DNA of 64,000 nucleotides from NCBI RefSeq assembly GCF_002836715.1, contig NZ_PJAT01000076.1, forward strand, positions 20,436 to 84,435, written 5' to 3'. The number at the start of each line of letters is the position of its first letter. Within the stretch, counting starts at the first letter, position 1. The DNA is from Psychrobacter sp. 4Dc (GTDB lineage: Bacteria > Pseudomonadota > Gammaproteobacteria > Pseudomonadales > Moraxellaceae). The notes beneath the pieces are model-generated. The model was not told where the DNA came from, ran no database searches, and saw nothing but the letters and a program-made list of their open reading frames with translations. This document shows, piece after piece, positions 9,613 to 19,208 of this stretch. Made by a program: the position numbers and the translations under genes.

Positions 9613-9982
9613 AATATTAGACCAAAGATAATGAAAATATAAAGACTGACGAGGATGTGCTGAATACGATAGCGGATAGTTTAACTTAAAAAGAAGAGTA
9701 CAAAAAGCGAAGCCAACAAGCTTTGATTGATATATTATCTATATCGCAGTTTGTTGGCTGTTTAATCAGAGAAAGATTGTATGTCACTTAATGTTAGCGG
9801 TTAGATCGTAAACCTGTTTGCGTCTAAAAGAGATTGTCGTGTAGAGAAAATTAGATAGATATTTTTAGCTAGATATAGTCGGTTCAAGATAATTCAGATA
9901 CAAGGAAGGCAAGTGAAAGTGCTACAAATAATAGACTGAGTGAGCCTGACACTGTATCTAATTTATATGGTATTGACGATAT
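9613..9982. other. Intergenic region with a long-loop hairpin
   Basis: This 370-bp gap lies between xseA (leaving leftward) and the lipoprotein gene (arriving from the right). The only structure seen is the inverted repeat at 9711-9759. No open frame of protein character is present. Confidence 0.4.
9711..9759. repeat. Inverted repeat
   Basis: AGCCAACAA at 9711-9719 pairs with TTGTTGGCT at 9751-9759. The stem extends to 12 bp with one G-U pair around a loop of about 25 nt. The T-run after it is too short for a convincing terminator. It could end the lipoprotein transcript or form part of a small RNA. Confidence 0.35.
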
Positions 9983-10351
9983 TTATTGGCAACGGAAGTT
10001 AATGGTGTATTCGTAATCATCGCTGCGTGACAAATCTGGTGTACCCGTGCCAAATATCGAGCCAACAACAGCACCTACTTGACCAACCATACGGCCAGTA
10101 CGCTCGTTTAAGATGCCATTATATTTTACATTATCATCAACGATAATCACTTGCTTGCTTCGACAGGTTTTTTGAGCACTGTCGATCGCATTTTGTTGTG
10201 CCTTGACCTTGGTATCAGCGATACCGGTTGTCTCATAGATAGAGTTGGCACGCTGGATCACTGGTGAAGAAGGTGTGCTTTGACAGGCGCTCAAAGCAAG
10301 TACAGCGGCTAACGTTGCCGTTAAACTGGCAGTTTTATTAAAAGTATTCAT
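9983..10351 (-). CDS. Small putative lipoprotein of unknown function
   Basis: The 122-aa product begins with a type II signal peptide and lipobox (LALSAC, Cys at 23), so it should be lipidated and anchored in the envelope. The mature part has two more Cys near the middle and end (TCRSK, NFRC-Q) that could form a disulfide. A glycine-rich stretch (GRMVGQVGAVVGSIFGTG) resembles a glycine-zipper hairpin. I do not recognise the family. It is transcribed alone. Confidence 0.7.
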   Translation of the reverse strand: MNTFNKTASLTATLAAVLALSACQSTPSSPVIQRANSIYETTGIADTKVKAQQNAIDSAQKTCRSKQVIIVDDNVKYNGILNERTGRMVGQVGAVVGSIFGTGTPDLSRSDDYEYTINFRCQ

Positions 10352-10652
10352 AAATAATTCCTGATTTATATAAGCAGAACGTCTTAGCTATAGGCAAAGC
10401 TTTATGAATGTAGCTTATCTAGATATTACCTGTCTAGACAGTTATTGTGTGCTGTATTACGGGTATATTGCCGATGAACATTGCCCTAGATATAAATCAA
10501 TTTAAAACTTCAAGAACAGCAATATTGCAAAACTGTAGCTAACCGTTACTGACAAAAAATAAACAAGTCGCATCCGTACACAGCAAATCACTTGAAATAT
10601 AAATTGTATCTAGGATAATTGAGCCATTCATTTTTTATTAATAAGTAATACT
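10352..10652. other. Divergent intergenic region with a 12-bp palindrome
   Basis: This lies between the divergent lipoprotein and hydrolase genes. CTGTCTAGACAG at 10430-10441 is a perfect palindrome and could be a regulator site. Nothing else was seen. Confidence 0.4.
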
Positions 10653-11303
10653 ATGCAATTGATTCCTGCTCCTGCTGGCGTGCTCGAGGTTGACGCACTG
10701 TGGCAAAATGACAATCCCAATGATCCAAATACAGACACGGTTGCGCTGCTGTGCCATCCCAATCCGTTGTTTGATGGTACGATGAATAACAAGGTGGTCA
10801 CCACCATGTATCGCTTTGCCCGTGATAATGGTATGCATGTGGTGCGCTTTAACTTTCGCGGCGTTGGCCAATCGACAGGCGAGCATGATTACGCGGAAGG
10901 TGAAGTGGTCGATGCAATGACCGTGCTACAATGGATTGCTGAACAAACCAATGCTCGAAAGCTATGGCTGGGTGGTTTTTCTTTTGGTGGTTATGTCACG
11001 GCACGCGTTGCTGAGCAAGTGCTTGAAGCCGCGCATATATGGGGATTGGGTGACTTTGAAGTAACGAAAATTGCCCTGATCGCACCATCAGTCGAAAAAA
11101 ACGACAGTACTGATATTAGTTTGCCTGCGGATAGAACTTTTGAGATTTATGGTAATGCGGATGAAGTAATTGAACCTGATAATATGCAGGCATTTGCAGA
11201 CCGATTAGGCATTGAAGTCAGCGTGGTCGATGGCGCGGGTCATTTCTTCCATGGTCGCTTATCAGAGCTCAAAGGCTTATTAGACAAGCATAGCTTTGGG
11301 TAG
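10653..11303 (+). CDS. Alpha/beta hydrolase
   Basis: A cytoplasmic alpha/beta hydrolase of the small family typified by COG2945. It has the opening block LCHPNPLFDGTMNNKVV, the oxyanion/strand block RFNFRGVGQSTGEHDYAEGE, the nucleophile elbow GGFSFGG with the catalytic Ser, and a C-terminal GAGHFFHG with the catalytic His. The acid is probably in YGNADEVIEP. The 216-aa length fits. The substrate cannot be deduced; family members are usually annotated as esterases or dienelactone hydrolase-like. Confidence 0.85.
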   Translation: MQLIPAPAGVLEVDALWQNDNPNDPNTDTVALLCHPNPLFDGTMNNKVVTTMYRFARDNGMHVVRFNFRGVGQSTGEHDYAEGEVVDAMTVLQWIAEQTNARKLWLGGFSFGGYVTARVAEQVLEAAHIWGLGDFEVTKIALIAPSVEKNDSTDISLPADRTFEIYGNADEVIEPDNMQAFADRLGIEVSVVDGAGHFFHGRLSELKGLLDKHSFG

Positions 11304-11433
11304 GATAGCTAATTTATTTGCTACCTAGCTCAGCTTGATAGCTTCTGCTTTGATATGGTTTAGCATGGCTTGCTTGGCAGCACCAGCATTATGCTAAATT
11401 ATCCTACTATTTTGATATTTATTTAATCCAACG

Positions 11434-12546
11434 ATGAGTCGTATTATGAGTTTATCTCCATTGCAACGTTACGAGAAAGCCGTCAGTACAGATGAGTTTA
11501 CTCGGGATGAGCAGCAATTTCAGGCCATGAGCTATCTTGATGAGATATACCATCAGCTCATTAATAGTGCTCCGCAAAAAAAAGGTTTTTTTGGCTTTTT
11601 AAAATCCAAGCCAGTCGCGCCAACGGGTCTTTATATGTGGGGCGGTGTCGGCCGCGGCAAAACATGGATGATGGACATGTTTTATGACTCGTTGACCATC
11701 GAGCGCAAGATGCGTCTGCATTTCCATCATTTTATGCAGCGTGTCCATAGAGAGCTTAACAAACTACAAGGTGAGAGCGATCCGTTAGAGAAAGTCGCTG
11801 ATATTATTTATAAAGAAGCGGTTATCATCTGTTTTGACGAGTTTTTTGTTTCTAATGTCTCTGATGCCATGATATTGGGCGATTTGTTCACTATGCTGTT
11901 CAACCGCGGCATTACTTTGGTTGCCACCTCAAACATTGAGCCAGCTGGACTGTATAAAGATGGCTTACATCGTGACCGTTTTATGCCTGCCATTGCGGAA
12001 GTTGAGCGTCATACGACGGTAATGAATATTGACTCGGGAATTGATTATCGTCTGCGCGTATTGCAACAAGCTGAGTTATACGAAGCGCCGCTTACTAAGG
12101 CGAACTATCATTGGTTAGCCAACCGTTTTGCGAGCTTGTCGAATAATCAGAAAATCAGTAAAGAGCCCATTACTATCAATGGACGAGAAGTAAAAATCAA
12201 CGCTTGTACCGAAGATATCCTATTCTGTGACTTCCGTCATCTCTGTATGGCGCCGCGATCAGCCGCTGATTTTATTGAGCTTGCCAAACGATTTAGTACT
12301 GTTTTAGTTGACTCCGTGCCAGCGCTAGATGACGACTTGCGTGATCCAACGCGCCGTTTCATTTATCTCGTCGATGAATTTTATGATCGCCGTGTAAAAC
12401 TATTGGTACGGGCAGAGCAGCCGATTCTAGACTTGTACCAAGGAGAAAAATTGGCGTTTGAGATTGAACGTACTCGCTCACGTCTGCTTGAGATGCAGTC
12501 AGAGGACTATCTACGCATGGACCACCGAGTCGAAGATGTTGCGTAG
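11434..12546 (+). CDS. zapE: Cell division protein ZapE, AFG1-like ATPase
   Basis: ZapE is an ATPase that in E. coli associates with the Z ring and destabilises FtsZ polymers. The 370-aa protein has Walker A GGVGRGKT (70-77) and Walker B IICFDEF (131-137), and then the VATSNIEPAGLYKDGLHRDRFMPAI block typical of the AFG1/ZapE family. A second in-frame ATG lies four codons in, at 11446, and neither has a strong ribosome site. The gene is followed by an AT-rich spacer and a nitroreductase gene. Confidence 0.9.
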   Translation: MSRIMSLSPLQRYEKAVSTDEFTRDEQQFQAMSYLDEIYHQLINSAPQKKGFFGFLKSKPVAPTGLYMWGGVGRGKTWMMDMFYDSLTIERKMRLHFHHFMQRVHRELNKLQGESDPLEKVADIIYKEAVIICFDEFFVSNVSDAMILGDLFTMLFNRGITLVATSNIEPAGLYKDGLHRDRFMPAIAEVERHTTVMNIDSGIDYRLRVLQQAELYEAPLTKANYHWLANRFASLSNNQKISKEPITINGREVKINACTEDILFCDFRHLCMAPRSAADFIELAKRFSTVLVDSVPALDDDLRDPTRRFIYLVDEFYDRRVKLLVRAEQPILDLYQGEKLAFEIERTRSRLLEMQSEDYLRMDHRVEDVA

Positions 12547-12667
12547 TTTATCGCTGAGTTGAGACTGCCTATGTGTAGCTCTCAACTGCTCTATAGCGGT
12601 TAAAAAATAAGAAAGTGATATTATAAATAATAAGTAGTGATAGATAATAATAAATAAGGATAAAACA

Positions 12668-13327
12668 ATGACTACATCTGATAATGAAAGCCAAGAAATA
12701 GAAGACAAAAAACTGTCCGTGAAGAACGTAGCAGCGAATGATATCTCATCTACCAGTGACGAGCTGATAGGTTGGATCAATTCAAGACGCAGTATGGGCA
12801 ATCTAGATGAGCCAGCACCAACGCGTGCGCAGATTGAATCTGCCATTGAATGTGCGGCAACTGCGCCAGATCATAAAAAATTGCGTCCGTGGCGCTTCAT
12901 CGTGACGCAAGGTAAGGCACGCCATGAATTAGGCCGTGCCTTGCTCGAAGCTGCCCAAGCAAAAGCGCTACAAGATGGCGAAGAGTTGTCTGAAAAGACC
13001 ATCACTAAAACTAAAAATATGCCGCTGCGAGCGCCGCTGATCATAACGGCTGTGACTCAAATGCAAGAACACAAAAAAGTGCCACCTTTTGAGCAGATGC
13101 TCAGTGCGGGTGCTGCTGTACAAAATCTAATCTTGGCATTAAAAGCTCAAGGATTTAGTACGGTTTGGCGCACTGGGCTGCTATGTAATGAGCCTGCGGT
13201 AAAAGCGTATTTCGGTGTAGGCGCAGATGATTATGTGACCGCTTTTGTTTATACTGGCACAAGCCCCAAGGATGAGTCCAAACGCAAACCTATTGATATC
13301 GAATCGCTAGTTCGCTTCGAGTCGTAA
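12668..13327 (+). CDS. Nitroreductase family protein, YdjA-like
   Basis: An FMN-dependent nitroreductase-fold oxidoreductase. INSRRSMGNLDEPAP (about 36-50) is the FMN-binding start of the family, followed by CAATAPDHKKLRPWRF and a C-terminal GFSTVWRTGLL, which match the compact YdjA subgroup. About 30 polar residues precede the domain. Length 219 aa. AAGGATAAAAC precedes the ATG, giving a reasonable ribosome site. The physiological substrate is unknown. Confidence 0.87.
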   Translation: MTTSDNESQEIEDKKLSVKNVAANDISSTSDELIGWINSRRSMGNLDEPAPTRAQIESAIECAATAPDHKKLRPWRFIVTQGKARHELGRALLEAAQAKALQDGEELSEKTITKTKNMPLRAPLIITAVTQMQEHKKVPPFEQMLSAGAAVQNLILALKAQGFSTVWRTGLLCNEPAVKAYFGVGADDYVTAFVYTGTSPKDESKRKPIDIESLVRFES

Positions 13328-13453
13328 TGTAGCTCAGTACTGTCTATTAATAAGATTATAATTTCACAAAGTTGTAATTTAAAGATAATGAGGCCAGTAG
13401 CTGAGCACGATAGATTCTATTGATAATACGTCAGTCAACACGGATAAAAGAAC

Positions 13454-14746
13454 ATGACAAGCCCTAACAATAGTAATAAAAACAACAGCAGTGCTAATAA
13501 TGAAACGGACAAAGAGTCGTCTGAAAAGCAGAACGGTATGCTTGCAGGTATTTTTGAGCGGGCAACCAAGTCAAGTCTCGGCCGTAAAAAGTCAAATCCT
13601 AGTCCTGTTGAATCAGCTGTGGCAAAGGATATGGCTGACATTCATAGTAATCCAACCAAGCTGCGTTTGGCGTTTTTAGGTGGTGGTAGCTTTGGTACGG
13701 CAATGGCAAATTTAGCTGCACGTAATGGCTGTGATACCACGCTGTGGGTACGTAATAAGCGTACGGTAAAAGCGATGGCGAAAACACAGACCAATAAAAA
13801 GTATCTACCAGGCTATAAGCTTGATGATCGACTGAAATACAGCCATGATTTGGCGGCAAGCGTCAAAGACAAAGACATTATTTTTATTGCTGTGCCAGGT
13901 TTGGCCTTTCGTGAAACGCTAAAAAACATCGCGCCTTTTATCAGCGGTCAGTCTATTGTATCGTTGACTAAAGGTATGGAAAAAGACACCTTTGCGATGA
14001 TGAGTGATATCATCAAAGAAGTGTTGCCAGAAGTGAACTTTGGCGTTATGTCAGGGCCGAACCTCGCTATAGAAATCATGAAAAATATGCCGTCTGCTAC
14101 GGTTATCGCAAGTGAGTCGGAACCGTTGCGTCATGCCGTGCAAGCAGCATTGCACAGTGCTTTCTTTAGAGTATTTGCTAGTGATGATATACGCGGCGTC
14201 GAGCTTGGCGGCGCGCTAAAAAACATCTACGCAATTGCCATGGGTATGGCGGCAGCTTATGAAGTAGGTGAGAATACGAAGGCGATGATTCTTACTCGTG
14301 CTTTGGCAGAAATGAGTCGTTTTGGTGTTGAAGAAGGCGCCAATCCGCTCACTTTCTTGGGCTTATCTGGCGTAGGCGATTTATATGCTACTTGTAGCTC
14401 AGAGCTAAGTCGTAACTATCGTATCGGTAATATGCTCGGTCGTGGTATGAGCATTGATGCCGCGGTCAAAAAGCTTGGCCAAACTGCTGAAGGGGTAAAT
14501 ACCATTCAGCAAGTACATGAAAAGGCGACCAAAGCGGGTATCTATATGCCAATTACCCATGCGCTCTATGCGGTCATTTATGAGGACAAGGCTGCTTTAG
14601 GCGTTGCGCTACATCTGATGGAAGCTGGGTTCCGTAGCGATGTTGAGTTTGTCATGGCGCATGATCATAGCAATGCTGCGCTTACGGCTCATATGAAAAC
14701 CTCGGGCAGTAATACCAAAAGCAAAGATGGCGATGCTGATAAGTAA
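13454..14746 (+). CDS. gpsA: Glycerol-3-phosphate dehydrogenase [NAD(P)+]
   Basis: GpsA reduces dihydroxyacetone phosphate to sn-glycerol-3-phosphate for phospholipid synthesis. The NAD(P) site FLGGGSFGTAMA is at about 74-85, followed by SLTKGMEKDT, SGPNLAIEIM and the catalytic Lys region ELGGALKNIYAIAMGMA. The family is usually about 330-340 aa; this one is 430 because about 70 Asn/Ser/Lys-rich residues precede the Rossmann fold and a polar tail follows. An in-frame ATG at 13631 would remove most of the extension, but its AGGA lies only one base upstream, too close to act as a ribosome site, so the long form is kept. sixA follows 57 nt later. Confidence 0.93.
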   Translation: MTSPNNSNKNNSSANNETDKESSEKQNGMLAGIFERATKSSLGRKKSNPSPVESAVAKDMADIHSNPTKLRLAFLGGGSFGTAMANLAARNGCDTTLWVRNKRTVKAMAKTQTNKKYLPGYKLDDRLKYSHDLAASVKDKDIIFIAVPGLAFRETLKNIAPFISGQSIVSLTKGMEKDTFAMMSDIIKEVLPEVNFGVMSGPNLAIEIMKNMPSATVIASESEPLRHAVQAALHSAFFRVFASDDIRGVELGGALKNIYAIAMGMAAAYEVGENTKAMILTRALAEMSRFGVEEGANPLTFLGLSGVGDLYATCSSELSRNYRIGNMLGRGMSIDAAVKKLGQTAEGVNTIQQVHEKATKAGIYMPITHALYAVIYEDKAALGVALHLMEAGFRSDVEFVMAHDHSNAALTAHMKTSGSNTKSKDGDADK

Positions 14747-14803
14747 GACACACCATTAAAAATCAGTATTAAGAAAGTCGAACTCAGCGCTCCAAGGAAG
14801 GTT

Positions 14804-15262
14804 ATGAAAATTATATTAGTACGTCATGGTCAAGCAGAAGACGAGACACGTCCAGATAGCGCACGTCAGCTGACGGACTTTGGTCAGCAGCAGGCAGCAC
14901 AAACGGCAGAATATGTGACCACTCACTATAGCCCAGATCGTTTTGTGGTCAGCCCTTATACGAGAGCGCGGCAGACATTATCTGCGTTCCAGTCGCGAGC
15001 GCCGCAAGTCGCCTCATCTGTGCAGGACAATATCACGCCCTCTGATGATGCGCGCCAAGCTCTGATAGATATTGCCAATATTGAAGCTGAGTGTTTGGTC
15101 GTTGTTTGTCATATGTCGATCGTCGCCTATATCGCGGGATTGCTTACAGGCGATTATCCAGAGTCGTTCTCTCTAGCGGAAGCCAGAGTGTTTGATATGG
15201 AATTTGTGATGACTGGCATGGCAACGGAAGTTGATCGTTTTGTTCCTGATCAGCCTTATTAG
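14804..15262 (+). CDS. sixA: Phosphohistidine phosphatase SixA
   Basis: SixA belongs to the histidine phosphatase superfamily and removes phosphate from phosphohistidine in signalling or PTS proteins. The catalytic RHG is at residues 7-9, a second Arg block is VSPYTRARQT, and the late catalytic His is in VVCHMSIV. The 152-aa length fits. AAGGAAGG lies just before the ATG. It sits between gpsA and the gspL-gspM pair. Confidence 0.9.
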   Translation: MKIILVRHGQAEDETRPDSARQLTDFGQQQAAQTAEYVTTHYSPDRFVVSPYTRARQTLSAFQSRAPQVASSVQDNITPSDDARQALIDIANIEAECLVVVCHMSIVAYIAGLLTGDYPESFSLAEARVFDMEFVMTGMATEVDRFVPDQPY

Positions 15263-15451
15263 ACTAGACTTCTAATATCTTGCTTATATGTAACTTGTTA
15301 GAGCATAGTTGATTGAATATAACGGATTTGAAATGGTATTTGCGAGAAGCATGCCAGTTATTAATCGTATAAAATCATCCATTTCTTTCAAAAACCGCAT
15401 CAATCCTTAACGATATTTTGATAACCGCAGCAATAATTGAGGACACGTTTA

Positions 15452-16723
15452 GTGTTACATGTTTGGTTACGAGCGCAGCATAGCCCGCTAGCTGTTTGGC
15501 ACGAAGATGTACAGCAATGGCAAATGGTTGACGGTTGGCAACAGCTGCAAACAATCTATGGTAACTATAAGTCCAATAGCCAAAAGGCACTTTGTCTATA
15601 TTTTCCCTCAAGTCATGCATTGCAAGTGGACACGGCGCTCAATGCTGCTCAGCTTAAACAGCTGGGTAATAGCGGCAAGCAGTACTTATTTGAAGAAACG
15701 TCATTAACGCCTATTGAGCAATTGAACATCCGTCAATTGAGCCATGCTGATACGACGCAACTGTATGCACTGGCACAAAACGATATTGAGTCGTGGCAAC
15801 AAAGCGCGCAGCTAGCCGGTATGAATATAGTAGCGTTACTGCCAGATTTTTTATTGTTGCCACCGCCAGAAGAGGGCGCAGGTCAACAAGTAATCCTTTA
15901 TCAAGATTCGCAGACTATGCTGCTGCGCCAATCATTGCGTCAGGGTATGGCCGTCAGCTATTTGCCGTTAATGTTTGAGCGTTTCCCGCATTTAAGTGAG
16001 GTAATGGTGTTGCCTTCTATTGAGGCAGCTATTGACGTATCGCTTGACTCGCTAGATTCCTCATCGACGCTAGAGTTAGTGGCGCAAACTAAAACGTTGA
16101 TCGCTGATCATCAGCTATTGCTGACGACCCTACCTACAGTACCTAAGCCAATTGACAGTCCCGAACGTCACGCGCTTAATTTCTTTATGAAATCTACTGA
16201 CTCACAATTATCACCATACCTACGGGTGGCGATGATGGTTGCGCTATCAGCGTTAGTACTGCAAATGGCAACCGATGGTGTGCAGTGGTACAAGTATAAT
16301 GAAGCGACCGCAGCAACCAAGACTGCAATTGCGGCACAGTATCAATCTTGGTTCGCCGATGAGCCACTGAGTACGCGCACCAAACTGCAAGTACAGCTGC
16401 AACCAAAACTGCGTAGTGATAGCCAAGCGCCTGCATCACATATGGCCGCACTGTCGCGCATATCACCATTGATTAAACAGTCCTCATTGCATGCACAGTC
16501 ACTGGTCATGCAGCCATCAGCGCTCAGTTTCACCTTGATTGCCCCAGATCGCGGTAGTCTTGATAAATTTACGAGTACACTGGTAGCACAAGGCTTAAAT
16601 GCCAAACTTGCGCAAGTGAATAGTAATGAGCAAGGTCAGTTTAGTGGTCAAGTCACCGTCAATGTGGTAGAAAACAATATTGTAGAAAGCAGCGACATGG
16701 CAAATAATGCGGCAGCGTCGTAA
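15452..16723 (+). CDS. gspL: Type II secretion system protein GspL
   Basis: GspL is the inner-membrane platform protein that links the cytoplasmic ATPase GspE to GspM. The N-terminal cytoplasmic domain has YLFEETSLTPIEQLNIRQL and LLPDFLLLP, typical of the actin-like GspL fold. One membrane helix (VAMMVALSALVLQMA, about 260-275) and a periplasmic ferredoxin-like domain follow. The GTG at 15452 is chosen because TGAGGA lies 8 nt before it; a TTG at 15437 in the same frame falls on that ribosome site. gspM begins 32 nt downstream. The other gsp genes are not in this window. Confidence 0.85.
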   Translation: MLHVWLRAQHSPLAVWHEDVQQWQMVDGWQQLQTIYGNYKSNSQKALCLYFPSSHALQVDTALNAAQLKQLGNSGKQYLFEETSLTPIEQLNIRQLSHADTTQLYALAQNDIESWQQSAQLAGMNIVALLPDFLLLPPPEEGAGQQVILYQDSQTMLLRQSLRQGMAVSYLPLMFERFPHLSEVMVLPSIEAAIDVSLDSLDSSSTLELVAQTKTLIADHQLLLTTLPTVPKPIDSPERHALNFFMKSTDSQLSPYLRVAMMVALSALVLQMATDGVQWYKYNEATAATKTAIAAQYQSWFADEPLSTRTKLQVQLQPKLRSDSQAPASHMAALSRISPLIKQSSLHAQSLVMQPSALSFTLIAPDRGSLDKFTSTLVAQGLNAKLAQVNSNEQGQFSGQVTVNVVENNIVESSDMANNAAAS

Positions 16724-16755
16724 CTCATCAAGGTATTGGTAATAAAGGTCAAAAC

Positions 16756-17325
16756 ATGAAACGATTACAACGCCGTACCAAACGTAATGCAGCTGTCTCT
16801 GCAACCAGTACTAAGGCTCATGTATTCTCAGAGCGTATGAATAATTATCAAAATATACTCACGACGCGTTGGCAAGCATTACCTCCACGTGATCAGCTAG
16901 CATTAGCTATATTGTCTATATTTTTACTGTTGTTTATAGGCGGCTATGGTGGCTATAGCGTTCATCAAGCAGCGAGCGATAGTAAAAACGACTATCAGGA
17001 GCAAGTGGCGGATTATTTTTGGTTGCGTGCTCAAGCAGGTAATATTGATAATAGTGCATTGAATTCTGGGAATAACGCTACTGGAGAGGCTGATATGCCA
17101 CCCGCTAGTCGTATCAATGCGCTGCTCAATAACTCAGGTATAGCAGGTGCTCAAGTGGTTGCGACTGGCGATGCAGTGCAATTAAGCTTTACGCATCCTA
17201 GTCAAGCGGTTGTCAGCACTGCACTGGGTAAGCTTGAACAGCAAGGTTGGCAATTTACACAGCTATCTATGCAGCAAGACCTGACCAATAAATCTATTCA
17301 GGTACAAGCAACGGTTACTTCTTAA
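16756..17325 (+). CDS. gspM: Type II secretion system protein GspM
   Basis: GspM is a bitopic inner-membrane partner of GspL in the secretion assembly platform. The 189-aa protein has a basic N-terminus (KRLQRRTKRNA), the conserved WQALPPRDQLALAILSIFLLLFIGGYGG block joining the cytoplasmic tail to the single membrane helix (about 50-75), and a periplasmic domain beginning after a coiled stretch. AAAGG precedes the ATG. It is coexpressed with gspL by position. Confidence 0.83.
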   Translation: MKRLQRRTKRNAAVSATSTKAHVFSERMNNYQNILTTRWQALPPRDQLALAILSIFLLLFIGGYGGYSVHQAASDSKNDYQEQVADYFWLRAQAGNIDNSALNSGNNATGEADMPPASRINALLNNSGIAGAQVVATGDAVQLSFTHPSQAVVSTALGKLEQQGWQFTQLSMQQDLTNKSIQVQATVTS

Positions 17326-17515
17326 AACGTGTCAGACTGTGATAGCAATTTTAGATACTTATAACACTGTGTGTCTAGTATTCGACACTCAAACCTCGAC
17401 AGCAAAATAATGCTTTATCATTGGTATCATTGAAAAGCCATTTATCCGGCTCCATTAAATAGTTAATCATATGACTATTGAATAAAAATATTACCAGTAA
17501 GGAAAACCTCACATA

Positions 17516-17929
17516 ATGCGGGACAGTATGAGCAACGATAAGCGCCGTTCGTTAATTACTTATAACCACATCACTTATTTCTTATATGTGATCAGCTACT
17601 TTACTGCGGGTTTACTGTGGATTGTGCCGATTGTCATGAATTATGCCAAGCGCCATGATGCTAATGGGTCATGGTTAGCCACGCATTTCGATTGGCAAAT
17701 CAAGACCTTTTGGTACAGTATCGTTTGGTTCGTCATTGGCATTATTTTGATTACCTTCGCACTAGGCGGCTTTGGCGTTAGCGTATTGGCGGATAGTGGC
17801 AATATCGCTATTGGCTCAATATTATTAGCTGGTCTTGGTTTACTGATTATGACCTTCACCTTTATCTGGCATTTATATCGCATTATACGTGGTTGGATTG
17901 CGTTAACTGATGGACGTCCAGTACCGTAG
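17516..17929 (+). CDS. Small membrane protein, DUF4870-like
   Basis: A 137-aa integral membrane protein with about three hydrophobic helices (ITYFLYVISYFTAGLLWIVPIVMNY, FWYSIVWFVIGIILITF, IAIGSILLAGLGLLIMTFTFIWHLY). The WLATHFDWQIKTFWYS block between helices 1 and 2 and the final YRIIRGWIALTDGRP are typical of DUF4870/Tic20-like proteins. The function is unknown. The ATG at 17516 has AAGGAAA 11 nt upstream; the ATG at 17528 with GGGA upstream is an alternative start. No operon partner is visible. Confidence 0.78.
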   Translation: MRDSMSNDKRRSLITYNHITYFLYVISYFTAGLLWIVPIVMNYAKRHDANGSWLATHFDWQIKTFWYSIVWFVIGIILITFALGGFGVSVLADSGNIAIGSILLAGLGLLIMTFTFIWHLYRIIRGWIALTDGRPVP

Positions 17930-18048
17930 ACGTTTAATAGTACCTTTGTGCTATGTCTTTAGCTTAGAAAGCGGCAGCTTATCGTTATGTAGCAGAGACT
18001 CATCAGTATTGGTTACTGCTTAAATGTAGAAATTTAGCGACTGAAACT

Positions 18049-18078
18049 TTGCTCTTATTTCTGTTAAGCTGATATAAT
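18049..18078 (+). promoter_or_regulatory. Candidate pyrD promoter
   Basis: TTGCTC at 18049-18054, an 18-nt spacer and a perfect TATAAT at 18073-18078, about 65 nt before the pyrD ATG. Confidence 0.5.
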
Positions 18079-18143
18079 CGCTGCGCCCGATTTCATTCGC
18101 ATTTTTTATTCACTATTTCTTCCAAGCAGGGTCTGCCATCACT

Positions 18144-19178
18144 ATGTCTTATGCCTTACTTCGTCCTTTTTTGTTTAATATGGATCCTGAACACGCTCAT
18201 GAGATGACACTATCTTTATTGGATAAGGCGCATAAAGCGCGTGTTTTAGGCTTGGCGTATGGTCAGTCAATGCAACCAACAGACTGTATGGGTTTGCAGT
18301 TTTCTAATCCAGTTGGTCTGGCAGCAGGCTTGGATAAAAACGGCGATTATATTGACGCGCTGGCTGAGCTAGGGTTTGGTTTTATAGAAGTAGGAACCGT
18401 CACGCCAAGACCGCAAGTAGGCAACGACAAGCCAAGGCTGTTTAGAATCAAGCAAGCAGACGCGATTATCAATCGTATGGGCTTTAACAATGAAGGCGTT
18501 GATTATCTAATCGACAATGTTAAACGCTGTAAATATAAAGGCAATATTGGTATTAATGTTGGTAAAAATGCCGCTACGCCGGTAGAGCAAGCCGCCGATG
18601 ATTACGTGTATTGCTTAGAGCGTGTGTATCCGCATGCCTCATACATCACGGTCAACATCTCATCGCCAAACACCAAAAACTTACGTGATTTGCAAAGTGG
18701 TGAAGCACTGACTCAGTTAATGGATACGATTAAAAACCGTCACAGTCAGTTAGCTACTGAATATGGTTTTTATGTCCCATTAGTGCTTAAGGTTGCTCCA
18801 GATTTAGAGCCATTACAAGTTGATTATATCTCGCAGCAATTAATAGACTTTGAGATTGATGGTTTGATTGCGACCAATACAACACTAAGCCGTGTAGGTG
18901 TCGAAGACTTGCGTGATGGCGACCAAATGGGCGGCTTATCTGGTCGTCCTGTGAGTCATATTAGTACTCAGATTTTGCAACAGTTCTCTGATCAGTTAGA
19001 TGGTAAAGTCGCTTTGATAGGCGTGGGTGGTATCGATAGTGGTGCCAAAGCCGTCAAAAAAATCGAAGCAGGCGCAGACATGGTACAGCTCTATACGGGG
19101 CTTATTTATCGTGGTCCTGGGCTAGTGCAGTCTTGCATTCAGGCAATCGGTGGCTATTACGATGCCATGGAAAGTTAA
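18144..19178 (+). CDS. pyrD: Dihydroorotate dehydrogenase (quinone), class 2
   Basis: PyrD oxidises dihydroorotate to orotate and passes electrons to quinone at the inner membrane, the fourth step of pyrimidine synthesis. The N-terminal helical quinone tunnel (about 1-40, [19 protein letters not shown]) marks it as class 2. The FMN barrel shows [34 protein letters not shown], the catalytic Ser in [21 protein letters not shown] and [11 protein letters not shown]. Length 344 aa. cvpA follows 30 nt later, so the two are probably cotranscribed. Confidence 0.96.
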   Translation: MSYALLRPFLFNMDPEHAHEMTLSLLDKAHKARVLGLAYGQSMQPTDCMGLQFSNPVGLAAGLDKNGDYIDALAELGFGFIEVGTVTPRPQVGNDKPRLFRIKQADAIINRMGFNNEGVDYLIDNVKRCKYKGNIGINVGKNAATPVEQAADDYVYCLERVYPHASYITVNISSPNTKNLRDLQSGEALTQLMDTIKNRHSQLATEYGFYVPLVLKVAPDLEPLQVDYISQQLIDFEIDGLIATNTTLSRVGVEDLRDGDQMGGLSGRPVSHISTQILQQFSDQLDGKVALIGVGGIDSGAKAVKKIEAGADMVQLYTGLIYRGPGLVQSCIQAIGGYYDAMES

Positions 19179-19208
19179 TCCACTAAATAAGGTAATAAGG
19201 CGTAAAGC

